Below, piece by piece: positions 44,197 to 51,154 of a stretch of 64,000 nucleotides of DNA (the stretch's first letter is position 1; every line of letters starts with the position of its first letter). Both the position numbers and the translations under genes were made by a program. Below the pieces are notes generated by a model. That model was given only the letters and a program-made list of their open reading frames with translations. It was not told the DNA's origin and searched no databases. Source of the DNA: JBHEBG01 sp046557915 (lineage in GTDB: Bacteria > Bacteroidota > Bacteroidia > Flavobacteriales > Flavobacteriaceae); the NCBI RefSeq assembly GCF_046557915.1, contig NZ_JBHEBG010000002.1, positions 124,001-188,000 on the forward strand, given 5' to 3'.

Positions 44197-44961
44197 TTAT
44201 TCCAATTCATTGTTAATCAATTCCAAAATAGCGTTTAAATCTTCCATTAATGGGTTATAATGTGCATTTTCTGTGGCGTAATTTGTAAGTATAAACATTA
44301 AAACATTATTTTCAAATGCTGTCGATTTTAATAGTTTTAAGTTGCTTATGTTGTTTTCAATTTTTGGCAATCCCAATTCTTGATTTACCCTGGTAAGGTT
44401 AAATACGGTTCTTAAACTGGTTTCGTTTGTTCTAAAAAAACCGAGAACTTTTTCCCTTTGAATTCCCAGCTCATTTTCTTGTTTGGATATATCTTCTATT
44501 GTTGAAAGCCAATTGGTCAATTGTTTTCTTAATTCCGCATTTGAAATGTCTTTTAAACTTCCAGAACTTATCATTTCGTTTAAAAGTGAGTTGTTCGGAT
44601 TAAAAGAAATGTCAGAAGAAAAAGTGTTGAGCAGTAATTCCGAGAATAGCGTTTCGGTCGGCAGCTCATTTTTATTGGATGCATATGCTATTAATTGTTG
44701 GGCTCCATGGAAATTGCTTTTATTTACTTTGATCAATTCACTTAATTTTAGTTTACTCGTTTGAAAATCATTTTTTAAACCACTTAAATAGGTTTGTTCT
44801 TTTTCTCGAGTAACTCGATTCTGATTATTGTTATTGATGGCAAGAGCAATTAAAATTCCAAGGACAACAAGTATAATTTCACCAATGGCATAAATTAAAT
44901 ACTTACTGAACCTGTTTTCTGTCAGCGCTTTTTGTCGAATTTTTCTAAAGAATTTTATCAT
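44197..44961 (-). CDS. DUF6090-like membrane protein
   Basis: The frame extends to 45012, but ATG 44959-44961 starts MIKFFRKIRQKALTENRFSK, the standard beginning of this Bacteroidota family, followed by one membrane segment (YAIGEIILVVLGILIALAIN). The rest of the 255-residue protein is helical and soluble (DFQTSKLKLSELIKVN and more). It stands alone between a sulfatase and a tRNA region. The function is unknown. The short start also removes an odd 17-residue extension with no signal. Confidence 0.75.
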   Translation of the reverse strand: MIKFFRKIRQKALTENRFSKYLIYAIGEIILVVLGILIALAINNNNQNRVTREKEQTYLSGLKNDFQTSKLKLSELIKVNKSNFHGAQQLIAYASNKNELPTETLFSELLLNTFSSDISFNPNNSLLNEMISSGSLKDISNAELRKQLTNWLSTIEDISKQENELGIQREKVLGFFRTNETSLRTVFNLTRVNQELGLPKIENNISNLKLLKSTAFENNVLMFILTNYATENAHYNPLMEDLNAILELINNELE

Positions 44962-45166
44962 CGTTCTATAGTTAGGGGTAATAAAGGTTAACGTTTTGTA
45001 TATGAATAGCACCCAGATACGGACCTCATTCCTGTCACGTTACAAGAAAGTAAAAGCTGACCATAACTTTTAAGTTTACTACTATCTGGGTTATTGGTTT
45101 TATACACGGTTATCAAATGTATATATAATTATTATTTCATTTATTGGTTATAGGTTTCCTTTTGAA
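44962..45166. other. non-coding spacer before tRNA-associated repeats
   Basis: The spacer has no gene I can support. A 9-bp inverted repeat ACCCAGATA / TATCTGGGT (45011-45019 and 45083-45091) with a 63-bp spacer is present; I give it no function. With the repeats and the tRNA, the gene-free region runs to 45706. Confidence 0.5.
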
Positions 45167-45462
45167 GAGAAAGAGGGATTACCTTCGGTTTTCCCTGGGA
45201 TCCTCCACACCTTACCATAAAGCTCAAAACTGCTGGAGCAGTTTCTTCCCTTTTCAAATTTATTCCATACGGTTCAAACTGCGTTTGCCCATTCTATAAA
45301 ATTGAAAAAGCCCGATATCCTTATCGGATATCGAGCTTTGCGCTAAGCGGAGAAAGAGGGATTACCTTCGGTTTTCCCTGGGATCCACACCTTACCATAA
45401 AGCTCAAAACTGCTGGAGCAGTTTCTTCCCTTTTCAAATTTATTCCATACGGTTCAAACTGC

Positions 45463-45559
45463 NNNNNNNNNNNNNNNNNNNNNNNNNNNNNNNNNNNNNN
45501 NNNNNNNNNNNNNNNNNNNNNNNNNNNNNNNNNNNNNNNNNNNNNNNNNNNNNNNNNNN
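45463..45559. other. assembly gap (97 N)
   Basis: A run of N separates ...CAAACTGC (45462) from TGCCCATTC (45560). In copy A only GTT separates the same two flanks, so the gap probably reflects collapsed or unresolved additional repeat units. Confidence 0.95.
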
Positions 45560-45576
45560 TGCCCATTCTATAAAAT

Positions 45577-45611
45577 TGAAAAAGCCCGATATCCTTATCG
45601 GATATCGAGCT
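45577..45611 (-). terminator. intrinsic terminator of tRNA-Ser
   Basis: On the minus strand AGCTCGATATCC / GGATATCGGGCT (12-bp stem, one mismatch) with a 5-nt loop is followed by TTTTT. It lies about 10 bp after the tRNA 3' end. The same element is repeated in copy A at about 45304-45337. Confidence 0.85.
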
Positions 45612-45621
45612 TTGCGCTAAG

Positions 45622-45706
45622 CGGAGAAAGAGGGATTCGAACCCCCGGAGGTGTGACCCTCAACAGTTTTCAAGACTGCCGCATTCGACCACTCTGCCAT
45701 TTCTCC
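45622..45706 (-). tRNA. tRNA-Ser (anticodon UGA)
   Basis: The minus strand begins GGAGAAA, then TGGCAGAGTGGTCGAATGC (D arm), CTTGAAA with anticodon TGA in a 17-nt stem-loop, the long variable arm TTGAGGGTCACACCTCC, a T arm GGGGGTTCGAATCCC, and ends TTTCTCC plus discriminator G. The acceptor stem pairs 7 of 7. The variable arm confirms the class-II serine type. CCA is not encoded. Length 85 nt. Confidence 0.95.
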
Positions 45707-45717
45707 TAATGCGGGTG

Positions 45718-45725
45718 CAAATATA
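45718..45725 (-). promoter_or_regulatory. -7 box for tRNA-Ser
   Basis: TATATTTG on the minus strand (45725 down to 45718) matches TAnnTTTG and lies 11 bp upstream of the mature tRNA 5' end. A -33 TTG was not found at a normal distance. Confidence 0.5.
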
Positions 45726-45816
45726 GAAAGCTTTTTCTATTCTATGAAGGGTTTTGAAGATTTTTATTTTAACCATAAACGCTTAATTATTCGTTTTAAG
45801 AAGCTATTTTTGTGTG

Positions 45817-46572
45817 ATGGAAGAATGGTACCATTATGTACTTTTGGTGGGAGTAGGTTTTGCCGTAGGGTTCATAAATACCATTGCCGGTGGCGGGTCT
45901 TTATTATCCCTTCCGGTACTTATATTTCTTGGACTGCCACCCAGTGTGGCCAATGGTACCAATAGGGTGGCCATTGTAATCCAGACCGCCTTGGCAACTG
46001 CTGGTTTTAAAAGTAAGGGCGTATCCACTTTTCCCTTTAATATTTACTTGGGTATTTCTGCCCTGCTGGGTGCCATCCTGGGTGCAACCATTGCCGTAGA
46101 TATAAAAGGGGAGACCTTTAATAAGATTCTGGCGGTTATTATGATCGTGGTGGTACTCATCATTATCTTTAAACCCAAAATTGATGTTAGGGAACTCCAA
46201 GAGCGTTTAACGGGCAAATATCTGTGGATTGGGATCATCGCTTTTTTCTTTTTCGGAATTTACGGCGGGTTTATAAACGCAGGACTCGGGTTTATCATCA
46301 TTCTATTTCTACATTATGTAAATCATATGACCTTGGTCCGGGTAAATGCCACCAAAGTTGCCGTTGTTTTTATCTATACCTTGGCCGCCTTGGCCGTGTT
46401 TGTTTTTAATGATAAGGTAGATTGGAAAGTAGGTCTTATATTGGCCATTGGCAATGGTAGCGGTGCATGGTTCTCCAGTAGGTTTTCCGTAAAAAAAGGA
46501 GATGGTTTTATAAAGACGTTTTTGGTGGTTATGGTAGTGGCCATGGCTATTAAGCTTTGGTTCTTTAATTGA
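45817..46572 (+). CDS. TauE/SafE-type sulfite/organosulfonate exporter family permease
   Basis: The 251-residue membrane protein has about seven to eight hydrophobic segments and the family motif VGFINTIAGGGSLLSLP with LPPSVANGTNRVAIV. A second copy-like half includes GGFINAGLGFIIILFL, the internal repeat typical of TauE/SafE. These proteins export sulfite, sulfonates or related anions. I use ATG 45817; the GTG just upstream (45814) would only add one Met-equivalent. No partner gene is adjacent; the sulfite dehydrogenase is 21 kb away. Confidence 0.88.
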   Translation: MEEWYHYVLLVGVGFAVGFINTIAGGGSLLSLPVLIFLGLPPSVANGTNRVAIVIQTALATAGFKSKGVSTFPFNIYLGISALLGAILGATIAVDIKGETFNKILAVIMIVVVLIIIFKPKIDVRELQERLTGKYLWIGIIAFFFFGIYGGFINAGLGFIIILFLHYVNHMTLVRVNATKVAVVFIYTLAALAVFVFNDKVDWKVGLILAIGNGSGAWFSSRFSVKKGDGFIKTFLVVMVVAMAIKLWFFN

Positions 46573-46666
46573 AACTATTATAGAAATTATATAAAAAACA
46601 AAGGCGGTATACACGATATTTAAATTATAATCTTATTTTCGCCATTTGTAAACATTATCTTACAAT

Positions 46667-47863
46667 ATGCCAGGATTTGAACTTTTTGGAGCCAAGGAAA
46701 AAGCACAGGTTAACGACGTGCTAAATTCGGGAGTTTTAATGCGTTATGGCTTCAATGGAGTGCGGAAAGGACACTGGAAGGCCAAGACCTTGGAGAAGGC
46801 TTTGGAAAAGCGTATGAAGTGTGGGTATGCCCATGTGGTCAGTAGTGGTACTGCGGCCCTTACCGTGGCAATGGCCAGTGCAGGTGTCAGTACCGGAGAT
46901 GAGGTAATAATGCCAACTTTTACCTTCGTGGCCACTTTTGAAGCAATTTTGGCCCTTGGAGCTGTACCCATTATGGTAGATGTGGATGATACGCTTACGT
47001 TAGACCCCACTGCGGTTGCCAAAGCCATAACCAAAAGAACCAAGGTAATAATGCCCGTGCATATGTGCGGTTCCATGGCAGATTTGGACGCCCTTAAAGT
47101 GCTTTGTAAAAAACACTCCCTATTATTGATAGAAGATGCTTGCCAAGCTATTGGAGGTAGTTACAACGGTAAACCTTTGGGTAGTTATGGAGATTTGGGA
47201 TGCTTTTCGTTCGATTATGTGAAGACCATTACCTGTGGCGAAGGCGGAGCCGTTATAACCAATAACCAAGATTATTATGCGCATGCCGAACAGTATTCCG
47301 ATCATGGACACGATCATATAGGTAAGGATAGGGGAGCAGAGGCACACCCCTTTTTAGGGTATAACTATAGAATTTCCGAGCTTAACGCAGCGGTAGGCGT
47401 AGCGCAACTTAAAAGGTTGGATAAATTTCTTGATATTCAGAAGTACAATTATACCGTACTTAGAAAAGCCTTGGAAAAAGTTCCTCAGATAACATTCAGA
47501 CGGGTTCCAAAAGGTGGCGTAGAGAACTATTCTTTTCTTAGTTTTTACATGCCTACGGAAGATTTGGCCAAAAAGGCCACGGAAGCGCTAGCCAAAGCCG
47601 GTGTAGATGGTTGTTTCTATTGGTATGACAACAATTGGCATTATCACAGAAAATGGGAACACCTAAAAGATCTGAAATCCTTGGGTTACTTGCCCAATAA
47701 GGTTTACGATCAGTTGCCCAATTATTATAAGTCCGATTTTTCCAAATCTGATCATTGGGTAGGTAGAAATATTTCCTGTCTTATTAAATTGGGGTGGAGC
47801 AAGTCCGAAGTGCGCAAACGGGCCGAGACTATGGCCGGCGTGTTGGGAGCAATTGATCAGTAG
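46667..47863 (+). CDS. DegT/DnrJ/EryC1/StrS family PLP-dependent aminotransferase
   Basis: The 398-residue enzyme shows the PLP-fold: SSGTAALTVAMASAGVSTGDEV, TFTFVATFEAILALGAVPIMVD, then ACQAIGGSYNGKPLGSYGD and FSFDYVKTITCGEGG with the Schiff-base Lys. These enzymes transfer amino groups to keto sugars in surface glycan synthesis. The nearest relatives I can imagine act on UDP- or dTDP-keto sugars, but no other sugar gene lies beside it. Its last 7 bp overlap the convergent ribB gene. Confidence 0.88.
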   Translation: MPGFELFGAKEKAQVNDVLNSGVLMRYGFNGVRKGHWKAKTLEKALEKRMKCGYAHVVSSGTAALTVAMASAGVSTGDEVIMPTFTFVATFEAILALGAVPIMVDVDDTLTLDPTAVAKAITKRTKVIMPVHMCGSMADLDALKVLCKKHSLLLIEDACQAIGGSYNGKPLGSYGDLGCFSFDYVKTITCGEGGAVITNNQDYYAHAEQYSDHGHDHIGKDRGAEAHPFLGYNYRISELNAAVGVAQLKRLDKFLDIQKYNYTVLRKALEKVPQITFRRVPKGGVENYSFLSFYMPTEDLAKKATEALAKAGVDGCFYWYDNNWHYHRKWEHLKDLKSLGYLPNKVYDQLPNYYKSDFSKSDHWVGRNISCLIKLGWSKSEVRKRAETMAGVLGAIDQ

Positions 47864-48999
47864 GCTACGTAATCCACAATTTCCAAACCATATCCCACGA
47901 TACCTACTCGCCTTGTCTGCAGCGTATTGGTAAGCAACCTTATTTTTGTAATATTGAGGTCGTGCAAGATTTGGGCACCCACGCCAAAATCCTTGGCATC
48001 CATGTTTATCTTCGGTGCCTTAAAAACATTATTGGCCTGTAGCTCTTTCAATTCTGCTAGCCGATTCAGCAAGTTCAGTGATTGCGACTGCTGATTGATA
48101 AAGATGATGGCACCCTTTTCTTCCTTACTGATGGCATCGAACATGGCTTCCAGTTTTTTATCCGGATTATTGGTTAGTGTCCCTAAAATATCATTGTTTA
48201 CCAAAGTAGCGTTGATCCTGGTCAAGATAGGTTCACCTGCTTTCCAAGTACCTTTTACAAGGGCGATATGTATTTGGTTATTGGTGGTTTGCTTATAGGC
48301 GCGTAACCGAAACTTTCCAAACCGCGTGGTAATGTCAAAAGCTTCTTTTCTCTCGATCAGGCTGTCGTGCTCCATACGATAGGCGACCAAATCTTCTATG
48401 GAGATGACTTTTAAGTCAAACTTTTTGGCTACTTCCATAAGTTCTGGTAAGCGTGCCATAGTACCGTCTTCATTCAGTATTTCCACTAAAATTCCAGCAG
48501 GTTTTAAACCGGCAAGTCTTGCCAAATCTATAGATGCCTCTGTATGCCCTGTGCGTCTAAGTACTCCTCCGTTTCTGGCCCTCAATGGGAAAATATGTCC
48601 CGGGCGCCCCAACTCATGTGGCTTGGTATCCTCATCTACCAAAGCTAGAATGGTCTTGGATCTGTCATGCACCGAAATCCCAGTGGTACATCCATGCCCA
48701 ATGAGATCCACGGACACGGTAAACTGGGTCTGATGCAATACCGTGTTGTTTTGTACCATCATCTCCAATTGAAGTTCCCTACAGCGATCTTCGGTAAGCG
48801 GTGCGCAGATAAGGCCCCTGCCATGTTTCGCCATAAAATTGATCATCTCTGGCGTAACTTTTTCCGCGGCTGCAATAAAATCGCCCTCGTTCTCCCGGTT
48901 TTCATCATCGACAACAATAATGACCTTACCATTTTTTACATCTTCAATAGCTTCTTCTATTGTATTCAATTGTATATCTTTTGTCATGCCGATCATCAT
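47857..48999 (-). CDS. ribB: 3,4-dihydroxy-2-butanone 4-phosphate synthase with degenerate GTP cyclohydrolase II-like C-terminal domain
   Basis: The start is taken at ATG 48997-48999, which overlaps the LptF/G stop as ATGA; the later ATG at 48985-48987 (MTKDIQL) is a good alternative. The N-terminal domain (about 1-215) has the RibB motifs DDENRENEGDF, HGRGLICAPL, TGISVHDRSKT and RPGHIFPLRA, with RTGHTEASIDLARLAGL. The C-terminal half aligns with RibA but lacks its zinc cysteines (no CxxxxxxxxxxCxC block), so GTP cyclohydrolase activity is unlikely. It makes a riboflavin precursor from ribulose 5-phosphate. Confidence 0.9.
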   Translation of the reverse strand: MMIGMTKDIQLNTIEEAIEDVKNGKVIIVVDDENRENEGDFIAAAEKVTPEMINFMAKHGRGLICAPLTEDRCRELQLEMMVQNNTVLHQTQFTVSVDLIGHGCTTGISVHDRSKTILALVDEDTKPHELGRPGHIFPLRARNGGVLRRTGHTEASIDLARLAGLKPAGILVEILNEDGTMARLPELMEVAKKFDLKVISIEDLVAYRMEHDSLIERKEAFDITTRFGKFRLRAYKQTTNNQIHIALVKGTWKAGEPILTRINATLVNNDILGTLTNNPDKKLEAMFDAISKEEKGAIIFINQQSQSLNLLNRLAELKELQANNVFKAPKINMDAKDFGVGAQILHDLNITKIRLLTNTLQTRRVGIVGYGLEIVDYVAY

Positions 49000-50501
49000 G
49001 TTGTAGCAACTTCCGTTTTCTTTTTGAATAGCCCTTTTATAAAATCCACGATATTTCCAATATTGGTCAATCCACGGTCTGCCGTGGCTCTTTTCGTTAA
49101 AAATACGCTCAAAGGTAGCATTATAATGGTAGATAACCATGCCCCTAAAATAGGGTGTATGTTGCCTTCCTTGGCATAGTTGCCGGCAAAGACACCAATG
49201 AAATAATAGGTTAAAAACAAAATTATAGCGATAACCATGGGTAATCCCAACCCTCCTTTACGTATTATTGCCCCCAAGGGTGCTCCAACAAAAAACAAGA
49301 TTACACAAGAAAAGGCCAGTGCAAATTTTTTATGCAAGGACAAAATATGCATATTGTAAATCTTATATCTTTTTTCTAGCTCTTCTTTTTTCCCTTTTAT
49401 GGAATTTAGAATGTTTTTACTGGAGTTGGTCGCGGAATTTATGATTTGTATTTTTTGATAGTCCTTGTACAATTTTACAATATCGGTTACTTGGCCTTGG
49501 GCTTCGTTCTTGTGCTCAGTTATAATGCTGTCATTAACGGGCAGGGCAGCTAAACTATCTTTTTCTTGTGGAGGTACGGAATCTTTCGTAACAGGAAGGA
49601 ACGCACCCATTCTGTTATTGATATTCTTGGAGAAAGCCTTTACTACCTTTATGTTATCTTTCTTTAGGGAGTCTATATCTTTGGTTAGGCGCGAGATGTT
49701 TTTCATCTTATCCGTATTGATATCCCTTTCTTCGTTCATATCCACATCGTTTAATCCGGAGATATCTATGTTCATGGTATAGTTCTCAAAATTGGATTTG
49801 GCAAATGGATGCTTTTTTTTGCCCTTATTGGATTTGGACCGCACATCTTCATAATAATGTCCATCATACAAAACCAATTGGATAATATCAGAGTCTTTAT
49901 TGCTTTTAAGTTCTCCTGTCTTGGCCTTTATAACGGTATTATTAATGTTGGTTGCTGATTTTTTATGGATGATCACACTTTCCAAAAAACGATCGTTTTC
50001 GCCGTATTTCTTGTCTACCTTTATATTCATCCCTGTGCCTTCAAAATCGCTAAAAACCCCTTCCGCAATGGCAACCGCCGGTTTTACTTTGGCGATATTT
50101 CGTCTAAGGTTATAGATTTTCTGCTCGGATGCCGGAATAACGCTGTTAGCGAAATAAAAAGTGACGCCGCCCAAGAAAACGATAAAATAAATGAGGCTTC
50201 GCATGGATCGCTGCAAAGATATTCCCGAGGCCTTCATGGCCGCAAACTCATAATTCTCCGCAAAAGTTCCGAAAGTAAGGATCGATGACAACAACACGGT
50301 AAGCGGCAATACTTTCTCCGTAAGATTGGGCATAAGGTAAAAAAGAAACTTACCGATAATAACAATATCGAGCCCTTTGCCTGCTAAATCGTCTATAAAG
50401 AGCCAAATCGTTTGAAATATGAAAATGAACATCAATATTACAAACGAACTAACAAAATTAAAGAGGAACCTGTATAGTATATATCGGTCTAGTATTCGCA
50501 A
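48996..50501 (-). CDS. LptF/LptG-family lipopolysaccharide export permease
   Basis: The 501-residue protein begins MRILDRYILYRFLFNFVSSF, the standard start of the YjgP/YjgQ family. It has N-terminal membrane segments (about 11-35, 50-70 and 95-120), a periplasmic beta-jellyroll (from FANSVIPASEQKIYNLRRNI), an unusually long charged insert (about 230-350, with DKMKNISRLTKDIDSL), and C-terminal segments. It would join an LptB ATPase to move lipopolysaccharide from the inner membrane. It overlaps ribB by 4 bp (ATGA), and LolA is 4 bp upstream, so they form one envelope transcript. Confidence 0.88.
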   Translation of the reverse strand: MRILDRYILYRFLFNFVSSFVILMFIFIFQTIWLFIDDLAGKGLDIVIIGKFLFYLMPNLTEKVLPLTVLLSSILTFGTFAENYEFAAMKASGISLQRSMRSLIYFIVFLGGVTFYFANSVIPASEQKIYNLRRNIAKVKPAVAIAEGVFSDFEGTGMNIKVDKKYGENDRFLESVIIHKKSATNINNTVIKAKTGELKSNKDSDIIQLVLYDGHYYEDVRSKSNKGKKKHPFAKSNFENYTMNIDISGLNDVDMNEERDINTDKMKNISRLTKDIDSLKKDNIKVVKAFSKNINNRMGAFLPVTKDSVPPQEKDSLAALPVNDSIITEHKNEAQGQVTDIVKLYKDYQKIQIINSATNSSKNILNSIKGKKEELEKRYKIYNMHILSLHKKFALAFSCVILFFVGAPLGAIIRKGGLGLPMVIAIILFLTYYFIGVFAGNYAKEGNIHPILGAWLSTIIMLPLSVFLTKRATADRGLTNIGNIVDFIKGLFKKKTEVATT

Positions 50502-50505
50502 ATTC

Positions 50506-51147
50506 TTAGCTTCTTATGATGTAGTACCCGTCATCCTTGTACTTATTCTCATCAAAAGTAAATAAGGTTTTCGACAATGGCTGATCCGTTTTAAAAGAAT
50601 TAACAGTAATGGTGGTCTTTGTACCGTTTTTACCGGTCTGGATAAGCTTATAGATATGCTTGGTCTCCACGTCTATTCCCAATAAAATTGATTTTATCTC
50701 GGAATTGGAATTAATAGGTACTAATTTTATAAACTGTATTTTCCTTCCCTGAACGTTTTGCAGTACGTCCCATTCGTAATTATGGCCCTGTCTGTAAAAG
50801 GTAAGCATTTTGGAAGGGGTAATATCATTATCGTCCTCCGTCTGGTTCTCTATGGTAACCTCTTCGTTTTCTGGCACTATGGTATATACTTTACTGCCAT
50901 CGTACAATTGTTGGGAGCCCAAGTAATTAAATAGGTATTTATCGCCCTGGAGGGTAACATCGCCCCGGGTTTCCTGATTTACATTGGCTTCACTGTTGTG
51001 AAGGGCAAATTTAAAATCCACATAAATATTGTCGTAGCTCTTCACTTTGTTATATACTTCATCCAATAAGGTCTTGGCCTTTGTAGAACTTTGGCCCATG
51101 GCGGTAAATGAAGTAAACGCAATTGCTATAAGCAGTATTTTTTTCAT
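50506..51147 (-). CDS. lolA: LolA-like outer-membrane lipoprotein carrier protein
   Basis: I choose ATG 51145-51147 (MKKILLIAIAFTSFTAMGQ), a signal peptide; the earlier ATG at 51168 would lie within the FtsK gene end. The mature 195 residues include LLDEVYNKVKSYDNIYVDFKF, the N-terminal LolA strand, and the tail NSFKTDQPLSKTLFTFDENK. LolA carries lipoproteins across the periplasm to the outer membrane. It is placed between FtsK and the LptF/G gene on the same strand with gaps of 7 and 4 bp. Confidence 0.85.
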   Translation of the reverse strand: MKKILLIAIAFTSFTAMGQSSTKAKTLLDEVYNKVKSYDNIYVDFKFALHNSEANVNQETRGDVTLQGDKYLFNYLGSQQLYDGSKVYTIVPENEEVTIENQTEDDNDITPSKMLTFYRQGHNYEWDVLQNVQGRKIQFIKLVPINSNSEIKSILLGIDVETKHIYKLIQTGKNGTKTTITVNSFKTDQPLSKTLFTFDENKYKDDGYYIIRS

Positions 51148-51154
51148 TTTACTT

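Larger units (their letters stand above)
45167..45622 (-). repeat. tandem copies of tRNA-Ser 3' end plus terminator and flank (~180 bp unit), gap inside
   Basis: Copy A is 45167-45349. Copy B starts at 45350 and, after the N run, reaches 45622 next to the tRNA. Each copy begins (plus strand) with GAGAAAGAGGGATT, which is the 3' end of the tRNA-Ser gene. It continues with 100 bp of shared sequence (ACCTTCGGTTTTCCCTGGGA...), then the terminator hairpin and GCGCTAAGC. Copy B differs from A by a 3-bp deletion (CTCC to C near 45393), which leaves the minus-strand frame intact. The real number of copies is unknown because of the gap. Confidence 0.8.

Noticed and set aside
45011..45091. 9-bp inverted repeat ACCCAGATA/TATCTGGGT as an insertion-sequence end
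   Set aside because: Arms too short, no transposase and no target-site duplication; kept only as a note on the spacer.
45321..45566. Minus-strand frame through the N gap (ending SAKLDIR)
   Set aside because: Most of it is N. Both the start and the body are undefined, and the same frame in the neighbouring copy has a stop upstream. I mention it only as part of the repeat finding.
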